Notes: a model not told the origin generated them from the letters alone. A stretch of 48,026 nt of DNA from Spongospora subterranea (GCA_900404475.1 OUQQ01000081.1:1727-49752), one strand, 5' to 3'; counted from the first letter of the stretch, positions 1 to 11,884 are shown. Translations and numbers: made by a program.

Positions 1-66
1 AACCCCCGATAGATTATCGCCATCATCCTCTCACCATCACCTCGGTCTGGGTCAATCAGGTCTTTA

Positions 67-636
67 GCAGGAAAGCATATTCAGAGAAGGTGGATAACTG
101 GGCTCTTGGAGTGCTCATGTTCATAATGCTCTCTGGATTTCATCGTCTGTGGTTTATTCTCCAATTTCTCATCCTTTCGAACTCATTCGGATTGTATTCA
201 GCTTTTGACGTGTTCGGAGACGCCACAGAGCCGGTGCTGATCGATAATATTTGTAAAGGGCGATATGATTTCTCTGAACCCGAATGGAGGTCCATTTCCC
301 ACGAAGGTCGGACCATTATAACATTCTCCTCTACAATGGGCCATATCAAAACCTCTATCAGTTCATCTCCTCAATTTCACGATGATTGTGTATTTGCTCA
401 GTTTCTGTTGAGAGTGTTTTGTTGTTTTGACGATTCGCCTAAAGTGATATACTTGTCGTGGTGGTTCAGCACAAGACATCATAACACAGCTGTTACGAGC
501 AGATCCTAATGCACGAATGAGCATTGAGGCATTTCTGAGCACGGATTGGGTCATGTGCAAAACTGCATCAACATCGATCCTCGATCAATCACAAAAGCGA
601 TTACAACTCCATATTAGCAATGTTAAGAGATCATAA
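67..636 (+). CDS. Ser/Thr protein kinase, CAMK-like, C-terminal part (5' truncated by window)
   Basis: Three exons of a protein kinase C-lobe can be read: about 67-133, about 199-303 and about 465-636 (TAA), joined by GT-AG introns. The first has YSEKVDNWALGVLMFIMLSG, the subdomain IX motif (D-x-W-x-x-G-V) of the activation-segment end. The next has FDVFGDATEP and YDFSEPEWRSIS. The last has LLRADPNARMSIEAFLSTDW, the R-containing subdomain XI motif. The PEW..IS..A..(L)L..DP..R..(A)L...W pattern is typical of CAMK-group kinases, which phosphorylate Ser/Thr of target proteins. The ATP-binding lobe and catalytic loop lie left of the window, so activity cannot be judged. About 24 residues follow the kinase fold, with no calmodulin-binding region evident. 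Bases 1-66 look intronic. The exact subfamily is unresolved. Confidence 0.8.
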
Positions 637-811
637 AATACTCAAAACAGTTGCTCTTATAGTGACACTTGATCAAATCAAAACTCGCCTAAACTCTGTA
701 TATCTCTCTGTTTCTCCGCCCTGCTGTTGGGTTTCCATGATGATTTCGACTCTTCATTACATATTTATTGAACTTCTCTCCAGAGAACTATTTGATCATG
801 ATTTGCAATTA

Positions 812-2555
812 TCATTTCTGGCGACCTCGTGTCTGAACCAACCAGAAGTGATCGGCAACGATGCCGCCGCGATCGATTGAGAACTGTTCCCACTCTAAAT
901 GGGAATCGTTATGAACCCGCATCAAGCTGAACCCGTAATCGGCGAATCGAACGGCGCTCCAACTCGGTTGAGGGAACACGAACCCATCGTGATCCTCTTT
1001 ACAGCCAGCGCTTCCAGTTACGACATGAACCGGCCCCATTGGATTCCTATAGGGGTCGTCCTCGCCCTTCCTTAGTTCAAAATCCGCCATAGGAAACAGG
1101 CGCTCATAGTCATGCTCATGAGCCCAAATTGCCAAATCTACCGAATATTGCACGAGAAGGTCTTCGAATCCAAACAATCGTCTTCCATCAGACTGGGCAA
1201 TGCCCTTTCTGACAACTGAATCTTGTTTCGAACAATCGTCGCCATTGTTGTTGGAACAATACGGGGGCCGATGCCCAAATGCAATAATCCAGGGACGCTG
1301 ATTGCGATTGCTGTTGGCGCGAATTAGATCCGATTCCAGCCATTCGTACTGAGCTTGCTGCTCCTCCCGCCTTCCGAAGAACAGCACTTCGGTCGAGAGT
1401 GATATAAAATGAATATTGTGCACATTGAAAGAATACCACATTCTCGGTTCATCATCGTCGGAATAGCTCCTGGAAAATCGTTCCCGATAATCGTTGAAAT
1501 CTTCATTGGATTCGTGGTTTCCTGGGCAGGTCATATATGGGACGGCCGTTGATATCGGTTGAATGTCGTTCATGAAATCATCGCCAACCCGACCGCCATT
1601 ATCATTCAGATCATAGGCGACTAAGAAAATCGCGAAATGAACACGCTAATCCATAAACACACAGGTTCAGGACTGACAATCGCCGACGTGAATAACAGCG
1701 TCGATGGAGCCTTGTGCAATTCGATTTTGTATCATAGCGAGGGAGCGGGAGTTGGCGTCACCTAAATCGCCATAAACTGCGAACGCCAATGGGGAGTCTA
1801 AACTGGCATGCCGCTTGAAAGTGAACTGGTAAGTGGAGCTCCAACCGCTTTCTGAGTCGCCAACTTTATATGAATATCTCTGAAGACAGATTTCCTCTCA
1901 ATATTAGCGCTCTTGACAGTGTAAACCACAACAAAATGATTTGAATTAGATAGTGATCACTTCAAGCAACTCAGTTCAAACATGAACACAATAAGACGTG
2001 TTTGTTAATTGGTTGGCGAATGTGACTCTTAAGTAACAAAATGTACACTCCAAGATAAACCGAAATATAAGCAAATGGAGTTCTCGAGATAATCTATACT
2101 GGAGTTTGGTGGCACCACATTCAACTTACCGTGCTGTGTTTCAGGCCACATGCATTAACCCTATGCACATATTGGGTCCTCTTCCCACTGAATCTAACCT
2201 GACCGACCATAGCCAACGCTGACCAAACCATATCGCTCATTTGCGGGGAGACCACATCATTCTCAATCAACGGCGATTGCGAGCCGCTAGCTTGGATAGC
2301 GGGGCCTGTCCCATTCTCAAACAATATCGCGGTAGTCGTGGGCGTCGTCTCGAGCGTATTCCAGGTGATGATCATGCAATTGTCGTGGTCGACGGCCCAG
2401 GACAGGTGGATTTGCTGCGGCTGCACAGCCCAGCCGTACTTCGTAGCGCCTTGACTGTCGTTAAAAACGAGGCACCAGCCTGCGGTTAAGGCCAGGGCGC
2501 CAACTAATATGAGAGAAAGGGCAGAAACCATCATCAAAACCGAACTGAACCACAA
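812..2555 (-). CDS. Purple acid phosphatase (ACP7-like metallophosphatase)
   Basis: Three exons (2555-2130, 1879-1678, 1620-812) splice in frame to 478 residues. The N-terminus has a hydrophobic segment (SVLMMVSALSLILVGALAL), so the protein is probably secreted or membrane-anchored. A fibronectin-like N-domain follows (PQQIHLSWAVD, ITWNT). The catalytic domain shows the metal-ligand blocks of the family in order: YGDLGD (about 178-183), GDFAYD (formed across the second intron), GNHE, FGHRP and AHEHDYER. Purple acid phosphatases hydrolyse phosphate monoesters with a dinuclear Fe-Fe/Zn/Mn centre. The AHEH variant in place of GHxH is the usual one in animal-type ACP7 proteins. Start: the ATG at 2555 precedes the signal segment. 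All ligand blocks are present, so the enzyme looks intact. Confidence 0.93.
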
Positions 2556-2769
2556 GAGAACTTCCGTTCAGTTTCGAACCGAGCTGGATGGCATCCAAGA
2601 GTGCAGACAGGAGTTAATGAGGGTGTGAGGAGTTATAGGAAAGAGGTGTTTAGGGATAATGATGATATGAGAGGAGATGATTGATCAGGGCATGCAGTTA
2701 ACGTGATAACAGTCACTGTGATCAAATGGGACTCGTAACATATACCTATATTGTCGGTCATGTCATGAC

Positions 2770-3064
2770 GTGCACAGTTGGGCTGTGCGTCATTGGGTTA
2801 CCTGGGACACGATACCCCACCATTGGTCATCGCTTCCTTGGCTGACTGTGTCAAGATACTCTGTTGGCTGTTGTCCTGACCCGATGATAATATCTCACCA
2901 TTGATTGATGTGCGTCTCTGGCCTAGGAGACCACCACCTGGAGAGCAACTTCGATATGAGGAGAATCAGAGCGCGAATGCTTTTATCGACTGGGTTCAGG
3001 GCAGGCAGAAGAAGACTTGGCAAGCGTTCCACCCTTATTTTTCAAATACACTTATCGATCGCTC
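2770..3064 (+). repeat. Direct repeat copy A (flanks N at 3065)
   Basis: Nearly identical to 3066-3378. The only difference I see is an 18-nt insertion in copy B. The copies are separated by one N, which suggests two overlapping contig ends or alleles placed in series rather than a genuine duplication. Confidence 0.9.
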
Positions 3065-3065
3065 N

Positions 3066-3378
3066 GTGCACAGTTGGGCTGTGCGTCATTGGGTTACCTG
3101 GGACACGATACCCCACCATTGGTCATCGCTTCCTTGGCTGACTGTGTCAAGATACTCTGTTGGCTGTTGTCCTGACCCGATGATAATATCTCACCATTGA
3201 TTGATGTGTGGATTATGGGCCCCATGCGTCTCTGGCCTAGGAGACCACCACCTGGAGAGCAACTTCGATATGAGGAGAATCAGAGCGCGAATGCTTTTAT
3301 CGACTGGGTTCAGGGCAGGCAGAAGAAGACTTGGCAAGCGTTCCACCCTTATTTTTCAAATACACTTATCGATCGCTC
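3066..3378 (+). repeat. Direct repeat copy B (flanks N at 3065)
   Basis: Second copy of 2770-3064. It has 18 extra bases (from about 3209), which keep the small reading frame through it open (six extra residues). Unique sequence resumes after 3378. Confidence 0.9.
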
Positions 3379-3444
3379 TTTCAAGCCTGAAAACTGATTT
3401 TGATGTATTATTGCACGAGAAATCAAGTTGAAAAAGTTGAGGAC

Positions 3445-3637
3445 ATCAGAAAACCACATTTCGTGATTGTAATTCCGACAGATGTGATGAATTTATGGAT
3501 TGTTGTTTAATCGCGTATATATTGCTGAGGTGGTGTTTTTTGAGAAATCAGAAAACCACATTTCGTGATTGTAATTCCGACAGATGTGATGAATTAATTG
3601 ATTGTTGTTTAATCGCGTATATATTGCTGAGGTGATG
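3445..3637 (+). repeat. Tandem duplication of the RPL26 3' flank
   Basis: Bases 3445-3535 are repeated almost exactly at 3547-3637, a period of about 102 nt. The second copy abuts the RPL26 stop codon, so the duplicated unit is that gene's 3' untranslated/terminator region. The copies differ by a few bases and by a short T-rich stretch between them. Confidence 0.85.
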
Positions 3638-3638
3638 T

Positions 3639-4143
3639 TTAATCCAATTTCATGGCGACATCTGCTTCTGTGAACTTGCCCTTCTTGGACTCCTTAACGG
3701 TACGGTTCTTGCGCTCCAACGCTTCCTTACGGTCGCGGTTCATCGCCAGCTTGGTGATAACGCATTTGGATGGGTTGACACCGATGAAAACCGACTGTCC
3801 ATTGACCTTCTCCCGAACCAGGTTCTTGATCTCAATCACGTATTTCTTACGGTAGACCTGTTGAACGGCACCTTCACGAGCTTTGAACGTCCCACGAACG
3901 ACCTGAACTTCATCGCCCTTGCGAATCGGCATTGATCGGACGTTGTACTTCTTACGAAGGTCCTTGGACAATGGGGCCGACATAATTACACGGCGCGCCT
4001 CGGAATGGGCTGTGAAATACGCCTTACGTGATTTCCGGCGGGAAGAGCTGACAACTGAAAAACAATACATACGTCATCGGATCAGAATGATTGGATAATT
4101 CGTGCCTTGGAGCGGCATAGGACTCACGAGGATTGAACTTCAT
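3639..4143 (-). CDS. RPL26: 60S ribosomal protein L26 (uL24)
   Basis: Two exons (4143-4128 and 4054-3639) give 143 residues beginning [19 protein letters not shown]. The core contains [25 protein letters not shown] and [19 protein letters not shown], which match eukaryotic uL24/L26. The protein is a large-subunit component near the polypeptide exit tunnel, with a KOW-type RNA-binding fold. The 73-nt intron splits the sixth codon, a first-intron-near-ATG layout common in ribosomal protein genes. The length matches the family. The first exon is only 16 nt, so an annotation based on long reading frames alone would place the start wrongly inside exon 2. Confidence 0.96.
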
Positions 4144-4980
4144 GGCTAGATGGGTTTCGAGGGAAGATGTATCGACCGACCTTCACACGCTCCTCTAGTG
4201 CAAATCTGCCCTGACGATACCAGGTGACGGACTCCGTGGACGGACTTTCTTTATAGTACTGTATCCCCTAATATCGTCAGTATTCAACTCAATCGAAGGA
4301 ACTACGATAAAATTAGCGATATCGGAAATCGAATGATAGCCAGGTAAACCTGAGAATCATTGTCATCAAATATATTAGTGTTCACAACATATCCAAGGGT
4401 GTAGAAACCATTGTCGTATACAGCTGCATCTTTTGACTACAGTACCCTGGGATATTTTTACCTATCAGAATGACAGAGCAAAACTGATCATATCAGGACG
4501 GAGAGAGTAATACGTTTTAATAGGGTAGCCAATGAGCTTCGGGAATATGGCATAAAGCAGGAATTTTCTGGCACTGATCGACCTTCCAATATGCTATCGC
4601 GGAGACAGTTGAAAAGAAAATCGCACAAATGCTGAGGACGGCCCGAGTGTGATCGGGAGTACCGAAGCAGTGCTTGACGGAAAATGCCCAATACCGTGTT
4701 CCACTGGCAATACAGGAAGGCAAGTCAACCCCCAATCGAGGATTGACAGGTGCGAGGGCGACTTAACGCGAGCAATCACATTCGGATGCGAAGCTCGCAA
4801 GGCCAAGAACAGCACCCGATGAATCTTCTTGTTCTGACGGACACCCAAGTGTGCTCCCTTCTCTGGCAACGAATCCTCACCCAGGCTTCGCATCCGAATG
4901 TGGTTCCTCGCGTTAGAAATATGACTCCAATTCGGTGTACCTAATGATCTTTGCCACTATAAGGGTGCTTGGTCAACACC
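4144..4980. other. Intergenic region between divergent RPL26 and DRC7, with an inverted repeat
   Basis: This interval should hold the promoters of RPL26 (leftward) and DRC7 (rightward). Minus-strand open frames of about 70-100 codons occur between 4488 and 4893, one with a hydrophobic stretch (AVLSICAIFFSTVSAIAYW). None resembles a known family and they overlap each other in different frames, so I do not call a gene. An imperfect 30-nt inverted repeat is listed separately. Confidence 0.5.
4765..4914. repeat. Imperfect 30-nt inverted repeat, 90-nt spacer
   Basis: The arm 4765-4794 is the reverse complement of 4885-4914 with about three mismatches. The arms could fold into a hairpin or be the ends of a small non-autonomous element. 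No flanking target-site duplication was evident by eye. Confidence 0.7.
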
Positions 4981-7900
4981 ATGAACGTTTTCGACATCGA
5001 CCCATCATTCGATGCGTCCGGTAAAGGCGCTTCATCATCGTCAATAGTGAATTATGGTGAAGGAGTTCCTGTTCCCAAACCTATTATGTCAGGCGCATGG
5101 TGTATATTCTCTATTCTGTTCTAACAGTATCGCTCCAGAATCCCTCAATCACAAAAGGCGCTCAGCACCCAAAAACAGAAACGATTGGAGACGCTCGATG
5201 CGTCCGATTTCCCCAAATCGTACTGCATTAACTCGTCACGAGAGATTGCCCAACTAGAATACGTCGAACACTACCGTCGACAGTTCGTTCAGCTATTTCC
5301 AGGTCGACGGGAGCTTATTCTCTCTCCCTTGAACGAGTGCGGCGTCCGAAAATTTGTCTGCACGACCATTCGTCCGACATTACTGAAATATCCACGAATG
5401 TATGATTTGAAACAGGCGAGCGAGTTTCTGTCCGATTTCGTTCATTACATCCCGTTGGAGAACCCGACCTTTCTGCCGGATTTTCTGCCGTCGCCAATGA
5501 CGACCATCAAGATGAGGGAAGGCGATTGCCTGGATATGTCGTGTCTATTAGTCTCGATCCTACGCGGGTCAGGGTTCAGGGCGTTCGTTGTCTCAGGGAC
5601 TGCCCCAATGTGGGTCACTCTTCAAGACCAGACGTCAACCAGCTGTCCTTTGTTGGAATCGACAGCCTGGAGAGATGATCTGGAACCAAATGAGCTATTG
5701 GCGCCTATTTCCAACGCTAATCCGAACGAATCCAACGCTGGGAAACGGTACGATGTTCATCGTGATCGCGACCACAGATCGAAGTATCTGCAAATGCTAG
5801 CTGATAAGGAGGCGGCGGAGGCGGCCCATTTATCAGAGGCCGCGAAACAGGCAACAACCTCATTCAAATACAAAGACCCATGGGAAGGGAAACGGGTTCA
5901 TTGCTGGGTTATGGTTCTGCCTGGGCGTCGAGAAGTCAATCGTCCAGTGCAGTTCATCGAACCCAGTACCGGGACCATATATCAGCAATCCGAGGCGCCC
6001 TATCTAACCATCGATAGCGTCTGGAACGAGACCAACTATTGGATCAATCTGAGGAAAGCGAAGGATTTACGGTCAATGAGTTACGAGCTTGATAATTTAG
6101 ACGCATGGGAAGTGGTGCTCATGAAAGAGAAGGTACAATTTCCAGAACAACCAACACCAACGGAACTACGAAATTGCTCTTTTGACGTTATGAAATGTTT
6201 TCAAAACCTAGTGTCATTTGAAACACGTCAATCATTGGATTAGGGAGAAATAGTTATGGTCTGGGTGCTGTATTAGGTGGGCAAAGTAGAACAGAAGGGG
6301 GGAGTACTGGGAGCAAGCGATGAACCCAAGCCGATTCTCTTGGGGCCAGCAAGTTGGCCAACACGGATCGATATCCAATACGATGCCATGAAGTCTCTAT
6401 ATCCTGAAGGGCATCGCACCATTTTCTACCACAAATGCAACGCTGAGAAGTTTTCCCATAATTCCCATGGGAAACAGGGCCTTGTCTTGCGTCTGACATT
6501 ATTCGAAGACGATTCTAGACAGACTATTTCGGAAACTCGAGAATTATTTGAACGCCGCAAAGACAGTCTAATCAAACGCGTCACGATTCCAGATCAGAGT
6601 TCGTAACTTTTTTTGTAGCACAGCATTATGGGAATTGAACGTGATTTCTTTTAGAATGCGTTAAATTGCGATATGCTCCAGGGAAACCATCTGGCATTCA
6701 AGATATGATAGAAGTCTCAGGAACATCAAGGATATTGAGGTTTTACCCAAAATCACGAGTTGACGGATTGGTTTGTCGAACGGAAACAATCAACAAAAAG
6801 GCATGGTTTCGCTGAAATCTCCACTTCGAAGCCGCAATTTGAATCTTATCTCCAACGATTAGTTCGTCGAGGAGTTCCGCGGATGCGATAACAATCTCAT
6901 CTATCGCAAAATCGTGGTGGAGGAAAGCGACTCAAAAACGAAGCGTTTGAAAGGGTTTAGTCTGAACCCTGGAGGTTCGAACGAGTTGCCGGTTGTCAAG
7001 TTGTCGGAGCGTTTTTCGAGGTGAGAGCCGCGACCGAACAATGGATTCAGCTAACTTCTGCTTCTATTTCAGAAACTTGTCTGTTCCGCCCGACCAGAAC
7101 ATCAGGAAGAAGACAAGCTACATCGATCAAGGAAAGATTGCTATCCATTATCATTATGGAGCTGGTAAGTACGCCAAAATATTCTGTTCACAATACACAG
7201 TTTGCAAAAAACATCAAGAAACCACTCCGTTCAACTTTTGAGATGATAATGAACACTCAGTAAGTGGCTACAGGAAGGGTGACGGCATCCTCTAGGATAT
7301 ACAGTAAAGATGGCAGTGAAGTCGTTGGCTGGCACGTGGAGGCAAATGCCAACACGCCTCGACCCGCCGCTATTAGAGAGGAGTTCAATGTTTTGGTGCA
7401 AGCCGAGAAGGTGATTGTCATCATCATCAACAGTCTAATCTGGTGGTTTAACGACGCTGATTAGGAGTTGATGTCGATTGTGAGGTCACGAGAGTCGGAA
7501 CTGAACGAATTGTTGAACCAATTAAGGACCGAGTTGGAAGAAGCGGCCCTGGATCGAACAGTCGACGAGAAAACGCGAACAAAATCGAAAGAGCAAAAGG
7601 GTGGGGTCGAGGACGAAGACGTTGAAAACAATAAGGCCTCAGATTATCTAGCCCCCTTCTTGGCACAATTTCCGGCCGGGAAACCGTTGTCTCGTGAACA
7701 GGCGGAACAAGCACGTGATGAATGTATGGCCTCGCTTACAGATCGGCTATTGAAGCGCGGCAACATCATTCAACGACGGCTCAACGACGAACACGAGAAG
7801 CTGAAAAAGCGGGAAGCCGCTTATCAACGGACACAGAGTGCCCATATTGATAAGGACGACGAGGAATTCAACGCTTTCTATGAGGCGACCATGTTCCGTA

Positions 7901-8084
7901 TCCATATTCTCGATGCACGATTGCATCGTCATGAGAAGATGGCCATGAAGAAGTTCCGGTATGAATTGGAATATGTGACTCGGTAGTGTTGATTCTGACC
8001 GAACGATTCGACAGGGCATTGGACCTGCAATTGAGGGTGGACCCACGATTGGAGGCCATTTATAAACCGACACCACCATCGTGA
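4981..8084 (+). CDS. DRC7: Dynein regulatory complex subunit 7 (CCDC135/lobo homologue)
   Basis: About nine exons encode roughly 840 residues, close to animal DRC7. Exon 2 carries a cysteine-protease/transglutaminase-like block (REGDCLDMSCLLVSILRG, then RVHCWVMVLPGRREV and EPSTGTIY). Exon 3 carries PASWPTRIDIQYDAMKSLYP and LVLRLTLFEDD. Later exons carry SRVDGLVCR, IRKKTSYIDQGKIAIHYHY, a charged coiled-coil region and, after a 56-nt intron (7959-8014), the conserved ending LQLRVDPRLEAIY and a TGA at 8084. DRC7 is part of the nexin-dynein regulatory complex of motile axonemes and is needed for ciliary/flagellar beating. The start ATG at 4981 is my choice. The first intron (5100 to about 5165) and the junctions around 6588-6900 are uncertain because the obvious acceptors do not all preserve frame. 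Confidence 0.85.
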
Positions 8085-8730
8085 CCTGACAATACATATC
8101 CATTTATTCGCAATCCCTGTCCAAGCGGAATTGATCAGAGTAATAACGTGAATCGGCAGAAGGGATTACCAAGCGAAGCAGTGATATTGCAGGTAAATGA
8201 AAGTAGATAATTACGTGCTGCAGACGACATCAATCACATTGTTAAAGACAATGATCTCTCACTGTTCTGTAAAGTGACCAACCTACCAAAATGGAACGAA
8301 AAACATACCACGAACTAGTGTAGTTTGAAGAATGAGAATACCAAGCATTATGCTCGTATTTTGTATCGGCTGATAGAATTATCCTTTGATTGCCAGATAC
8401 CCAGGACATTAATGAAATGATCCCATTTCGCGTTTACTGGACTGTTGGTGTTCCATACTCCGGTTTGTATCGGGTTTGTTTGGTCTGCGAATAACCAGAA
8501 CAGTTGCTGTGTGATCAGTGTGTCATTTCTGGCCACAAAACCATCAGAAGGTGCTCACTCATCTAACGTTACCCTCAGTTGGCGTTACAGTCTGATGGGC
8601 TGCCTGAAGCAGTGGTGATGCGGGGCAGCCTCCATGTTACACTTGAATGGGCTGGACATGGTTTGTTAATCTGTAAATCATTGTTCGTTTGGGAACGCGC
8701 TACCGAGGATGAGCTCTGTTAAAAACAACG
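8085..8730. other. Intergenic region, nothing recognised
   Basis: Between the DRC7 stop and the start I chose for the acyltransferase I see no conserved reading frame, repeat or RNA gene. A short coding-looking stretch near 8576-8670 (plus strand) has no splice partner that I can join in frame. Confidence 0.4.
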
Positions 8731-11563
8731 ATGTCGCTTCCAGCAACTACATCGATGTCTCCCGAGCAGCCTCCGGTCAGCACTGCTGCGGAGCGATAGG
8801 GGACGATTTGAAATGGGTTCGGCTTTGTTCCCCACTAACTGGGCTCACCTGATAATTTAGTTGTCATTGTCAGGTCAGCAACCTGCATGCGCATACACCA
8901 ATCAAAATTTCACCAGCGGAATTACGAGATCGTATTATGAAATCTAACCGTGTGAAAGAAGCATTGAATCAGGGCCGTGCCAATAACCGGATGAGCAAAA
9001 CGTCAAAAATTTATCCGTTTTCGTTGTTGATCGTCATTTAACACTCACTCAGGCAGTCAGTATCTTATGCCAATTCGATATTGGACGAAATGGTGGCCGC
9101 AGTGAAACCGTCACTTATCGTATGTTGTGATATGTCTTTCGTTAGAGTGAACAATGTGACTCTGATCATGTAGTATCCGCTTGGTTTGGCAGCCCGACCA
9201 TTTTGTAGTGAGTATATTCATTGTTGAGAAGATGACATTTAATAGTAATTTGTCAGGAAATGTCTATCGGGGCGGCATCAATATAAACCGAGACGGTGTT
9301 GAACAGGTTTGATTAAGTTTTCAATGCTTTCTGTGCTATTTGAACAATCCTTCAGATCAAAAAAGCGCTAGAGAATGGTCCAGTTATATTATTACCGATA
9401 CATCGATCCCATATGGATTATGTACATAACTTTGTTGCAAATTTGTCTCGACTGGTTACTGAAGGGTTTTGGATAGATGGCGATACATTTTGCAACAATA
9501 GCGAACGACCTTCCTGTCCCGTTTGTTATTGCTGGCGATAATTTGTAATTACTTGACTAACCTTCTTTTGTTTGGAAATTTGACGCGATTTAGGAATTTT
9601 CCCATAATTGGTCGACTATTAAAGAAGGCTGGGGCAGTTTTTATCCGACGAAGTTTTGGTGCAGATGCCATATATTGGGCTGTTTTCATAGAGTATATAT
9701 CCCAAATTCTAACAGTACGTACTCTTACTATTGTTTGCTTTTTCAAATCACTGAAGATATTTGATAGGCTGGTTCTTTACTAGAATGCTTTGTCGAGGGA
9801 GGAAGAAGTCGCAGCGGCAAGTCCATTCAGCCCAAGTCGGGATTCTTAGACGTACGTGTTTTGAATGTGTATAGTTCGGAGTTGATTGAGTTAATCTAGG
9901 TAATCACAAAGCTTGTTTTAGAAGGCGTCATCCCAGACGTTACCTTGGTCCCTGTCGGTGTGGCATACGACAGAATGGTGAAGATTGTCAGAAACAGGTT
10001 TCTATTTCCAGCTTTCATCATTTACAGGTTGAAGGGAATAGCTTCGTGCAAGAGATGTTGGGGTCTGAAAAAAAGAAAGAATCGTTAAAGGGATTTGTTC
10101 ATGCTGCCGCGTCAGTTCTTCAAATGAATCTCGGATCGATCGATGTATTATTTCGATTATACTTTATCAATCCCGCTAATTATGTTTAGATAACTGTTAG
10201 CAGTTCGTTTATCTCCCTTCAAACATATATTCGACAGGCGAAATATCACGCTAATGAACAAACAGAAAGGTCTCGGTTACTATCTTCTCTTTCGCATATG
10301 ATTCTCTACGAGGCGAATCGTGTAACTTTCGTAACTGTATGTACAGCGCCGTTGCAGTGGATGCATCAAATCAAAACCGTGTCTATGTTCAGGCATCTTC
10401 ATTGGTGGCAGCTGTTCTTTTAACTAGTCGGACTCGAGGTATCACCAGAGTTGCTATCATTGATCGGGTCGCTGCTCTCATTGCAGATCTGAAACAGAGG
10501 AAAGCACCTCTTTCGTTCGTAATAGAAGCCCAGCCGCTACCAATTGTTGTTGATGGCGCAGTTCGTATGCTTGGACGCCTTGTGACAAGCAAAAACGACG
10601 TAATTTGCGGCTACTGGCATGCAGAATCCCTAGAACTTGGTATATATCGCAACGCTGCCATTCATTGGTGGGCAAGCGATGCAATCGTAGCGGTTGCACT
10701 TGTTGCGGTATACAGAAAACTTTTCTATTTGGTGAGAATATGCGTTTGTTCGCTAGTCAGCAGGTTGACGGCCCTGTAGATTGATGGAAAATCGAAAGCG
10801 GGAGTAGCTTCACAAGATGTCTTAGAAAAGGTGCAAACTGTCAGCAGGCTTTTGAAGGCAGAATTCATTTACAAGCCCTCTTTCAATATCGAGGATAACT
10901 TTGGCGAAATTATCAATCAGATGACGGCAAGGTAGTTTCAGGCAAATGAATTTACCCCACGTTTGAATATTTTATATTAAGGGGACAACTGGGGACAGAT
11001 GCAGGTGGAGCAATTTATATCAATGGCAGGAAAGGGGTCCGATACATCTCTTTCCTTTGCATGCTCATATGGCCGTTGATTGACACATATTGGGCGTGCT
11101 GCACAACGTTTCTTGCCCTGAAGCCATGTGATATTATTCATGAAGATGTCTTGGTATCCATGATAAGTTCTAGGGCAGAGTCAAGCTACTTCAAAGGCAA
11201 ATCAGCTGTCGTGTAGTTTCAATATCTGATTCATATTTGCAGGGGAGATGGCCTTTTACGAAAGTATTTCGACCGACAGCATTCGCCACGCCTTGAAATG
11301 GTTCGAGTTTAAAGGAATTATTAAAGTGCAGCCTGTTATAACGGTATATTTTGCTTCGAAATTGATCAGAGATGTTTTCTTACTGGAATCAGGGTTCTAA
11401 ATCGAAACAATCAAAATTGTTGACTCTATCTGGGGATTATATGCCAAGAACTGACAGGACGCCAAGCCCTTTATTGATTGAGATTGCCAATTCTATAATT
11501 GAAATTCGGGCAGAGGTGCCCTCATCTAATCAGCGACCCTTTTCGTTAATGTCGCGTCTCTAA
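8731..11563 (+). CDS. PlsB-type glycerol-3-phosphate / dihydroxyacetone-phosphate acyltransferase
   Basis: About 17 small exons encode roughly 660 residues. Early exons give SPAELRDRIMKSNRVKEAL and ANSILDEMVAAVKPSL, as in PlsB/GNPAT N-domains. The catalytic motifs follow in order: I LLPIHRSHMDYV (HxxxxD), II VPFVIAGDNLNFPIIGRL with AVFIRRSFG, III FVEGGRSRSGK, IV LVPVGVAYDR. The C-terminal half (VTASSLVAAVLL, FEFKGIIKV) also matches the PlsB helical domain. The enzyme family transfers an acyl group from acyl-CoA to glycerol-3-phosphate or DHAP, the first step of phospholipid or ether-lipid synthesis in mitochondria or peroxisomes. Substrate cannot be decided from sequence alone. The start at 8731 is chosen because exon 1 (8731-8775) splices in phase to exon 2 at 8874. 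One junction near 9450-9501 is a base out of phase with every GT donor I can find. Confidence 0.9.
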
Positions 11564-11653
11564 AACCATGTTATATTTTATGTTTTTCTCGGGTTTCAGT
11601 TAAGGCATTGCTTGCTTATAACCGGATTTGCCAATTTTCAGCCCTGCAAGTCA

Positions 11654-11884
11654 CTATTTATCAGCCCAATGTGACGTTGCTCTCATTTTGCAATATCGAT
11701 CAGCAGGCGCCATTGTATTTTTCAAGCGATTATACCATTTTCCACGTTTCGCAGCATCCTGTGTTCGAGGATCGGCTGCCCCGCTGAAGCACTGATTGTG
11801 GTAGCGCATTTGGACTCGGCCGCCGCGTCTCTCCACCAGTATTTCTCCCAATTTCAATAATGGAAGCTTACATTCTCGACACAT
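11654..11884 (-). CDS. Possible small zinc-binding protein, 3' exon
   Basis: A minus-strand frame encodes a Cys/His-rich segment: CRECKLPLLKLGEILVERRG, then RYHNQCFSGAADPRTQ. The spacing C-x2-C ... H-x3-C resembles one treble-clef finger of the PARP-type or LIM kind, but I cannot assign a family. The frame is open upstream to about 11950 (it includes VRQCRPSDLG), so the real exon is probably longer. An ATG at 12033 begins a coding-looking stretch (GSKAKTPPAK), but I could not join it in phase. Treat this as a gene of unknown function with an unresolved 5' end. Confidence 0.4.
   Translation of the reverse strand: MCRECKLPLLKLGEILVERRGGRVQMRYHNQCFSGAADPRTQDAAKRGKWYNRLKNTMAPADRYCKMRATSHWADK

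Larger units (their letters stand above)
2556..3638. other. Intergenic region with direct and tandem repeats, no convincing gene
   Basis: This stretch separates the promoter side of the acid phosphatase from the 3' end of RPL26. It holds a direct repeat interrupted by an N and a tandem repeat next to RPL26, listed separately. Short open frames across the direct repeat encode the same roughly 50-residue peptide in both copies (it includes RLWPRRPPPGEQLRYEENQ). I do not recognise it, and it has no credible splice partners. It could be an exon of an unrecognised gene or non-coding DNA. Confidence 0.5.

Noticed and set aside
1188..1506. Alternative minus-strand frames within the acid phosphatase gene
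   Set aside because: Out of frame with the conserved metal-binding motifs, which are continuous in the chosen frame.
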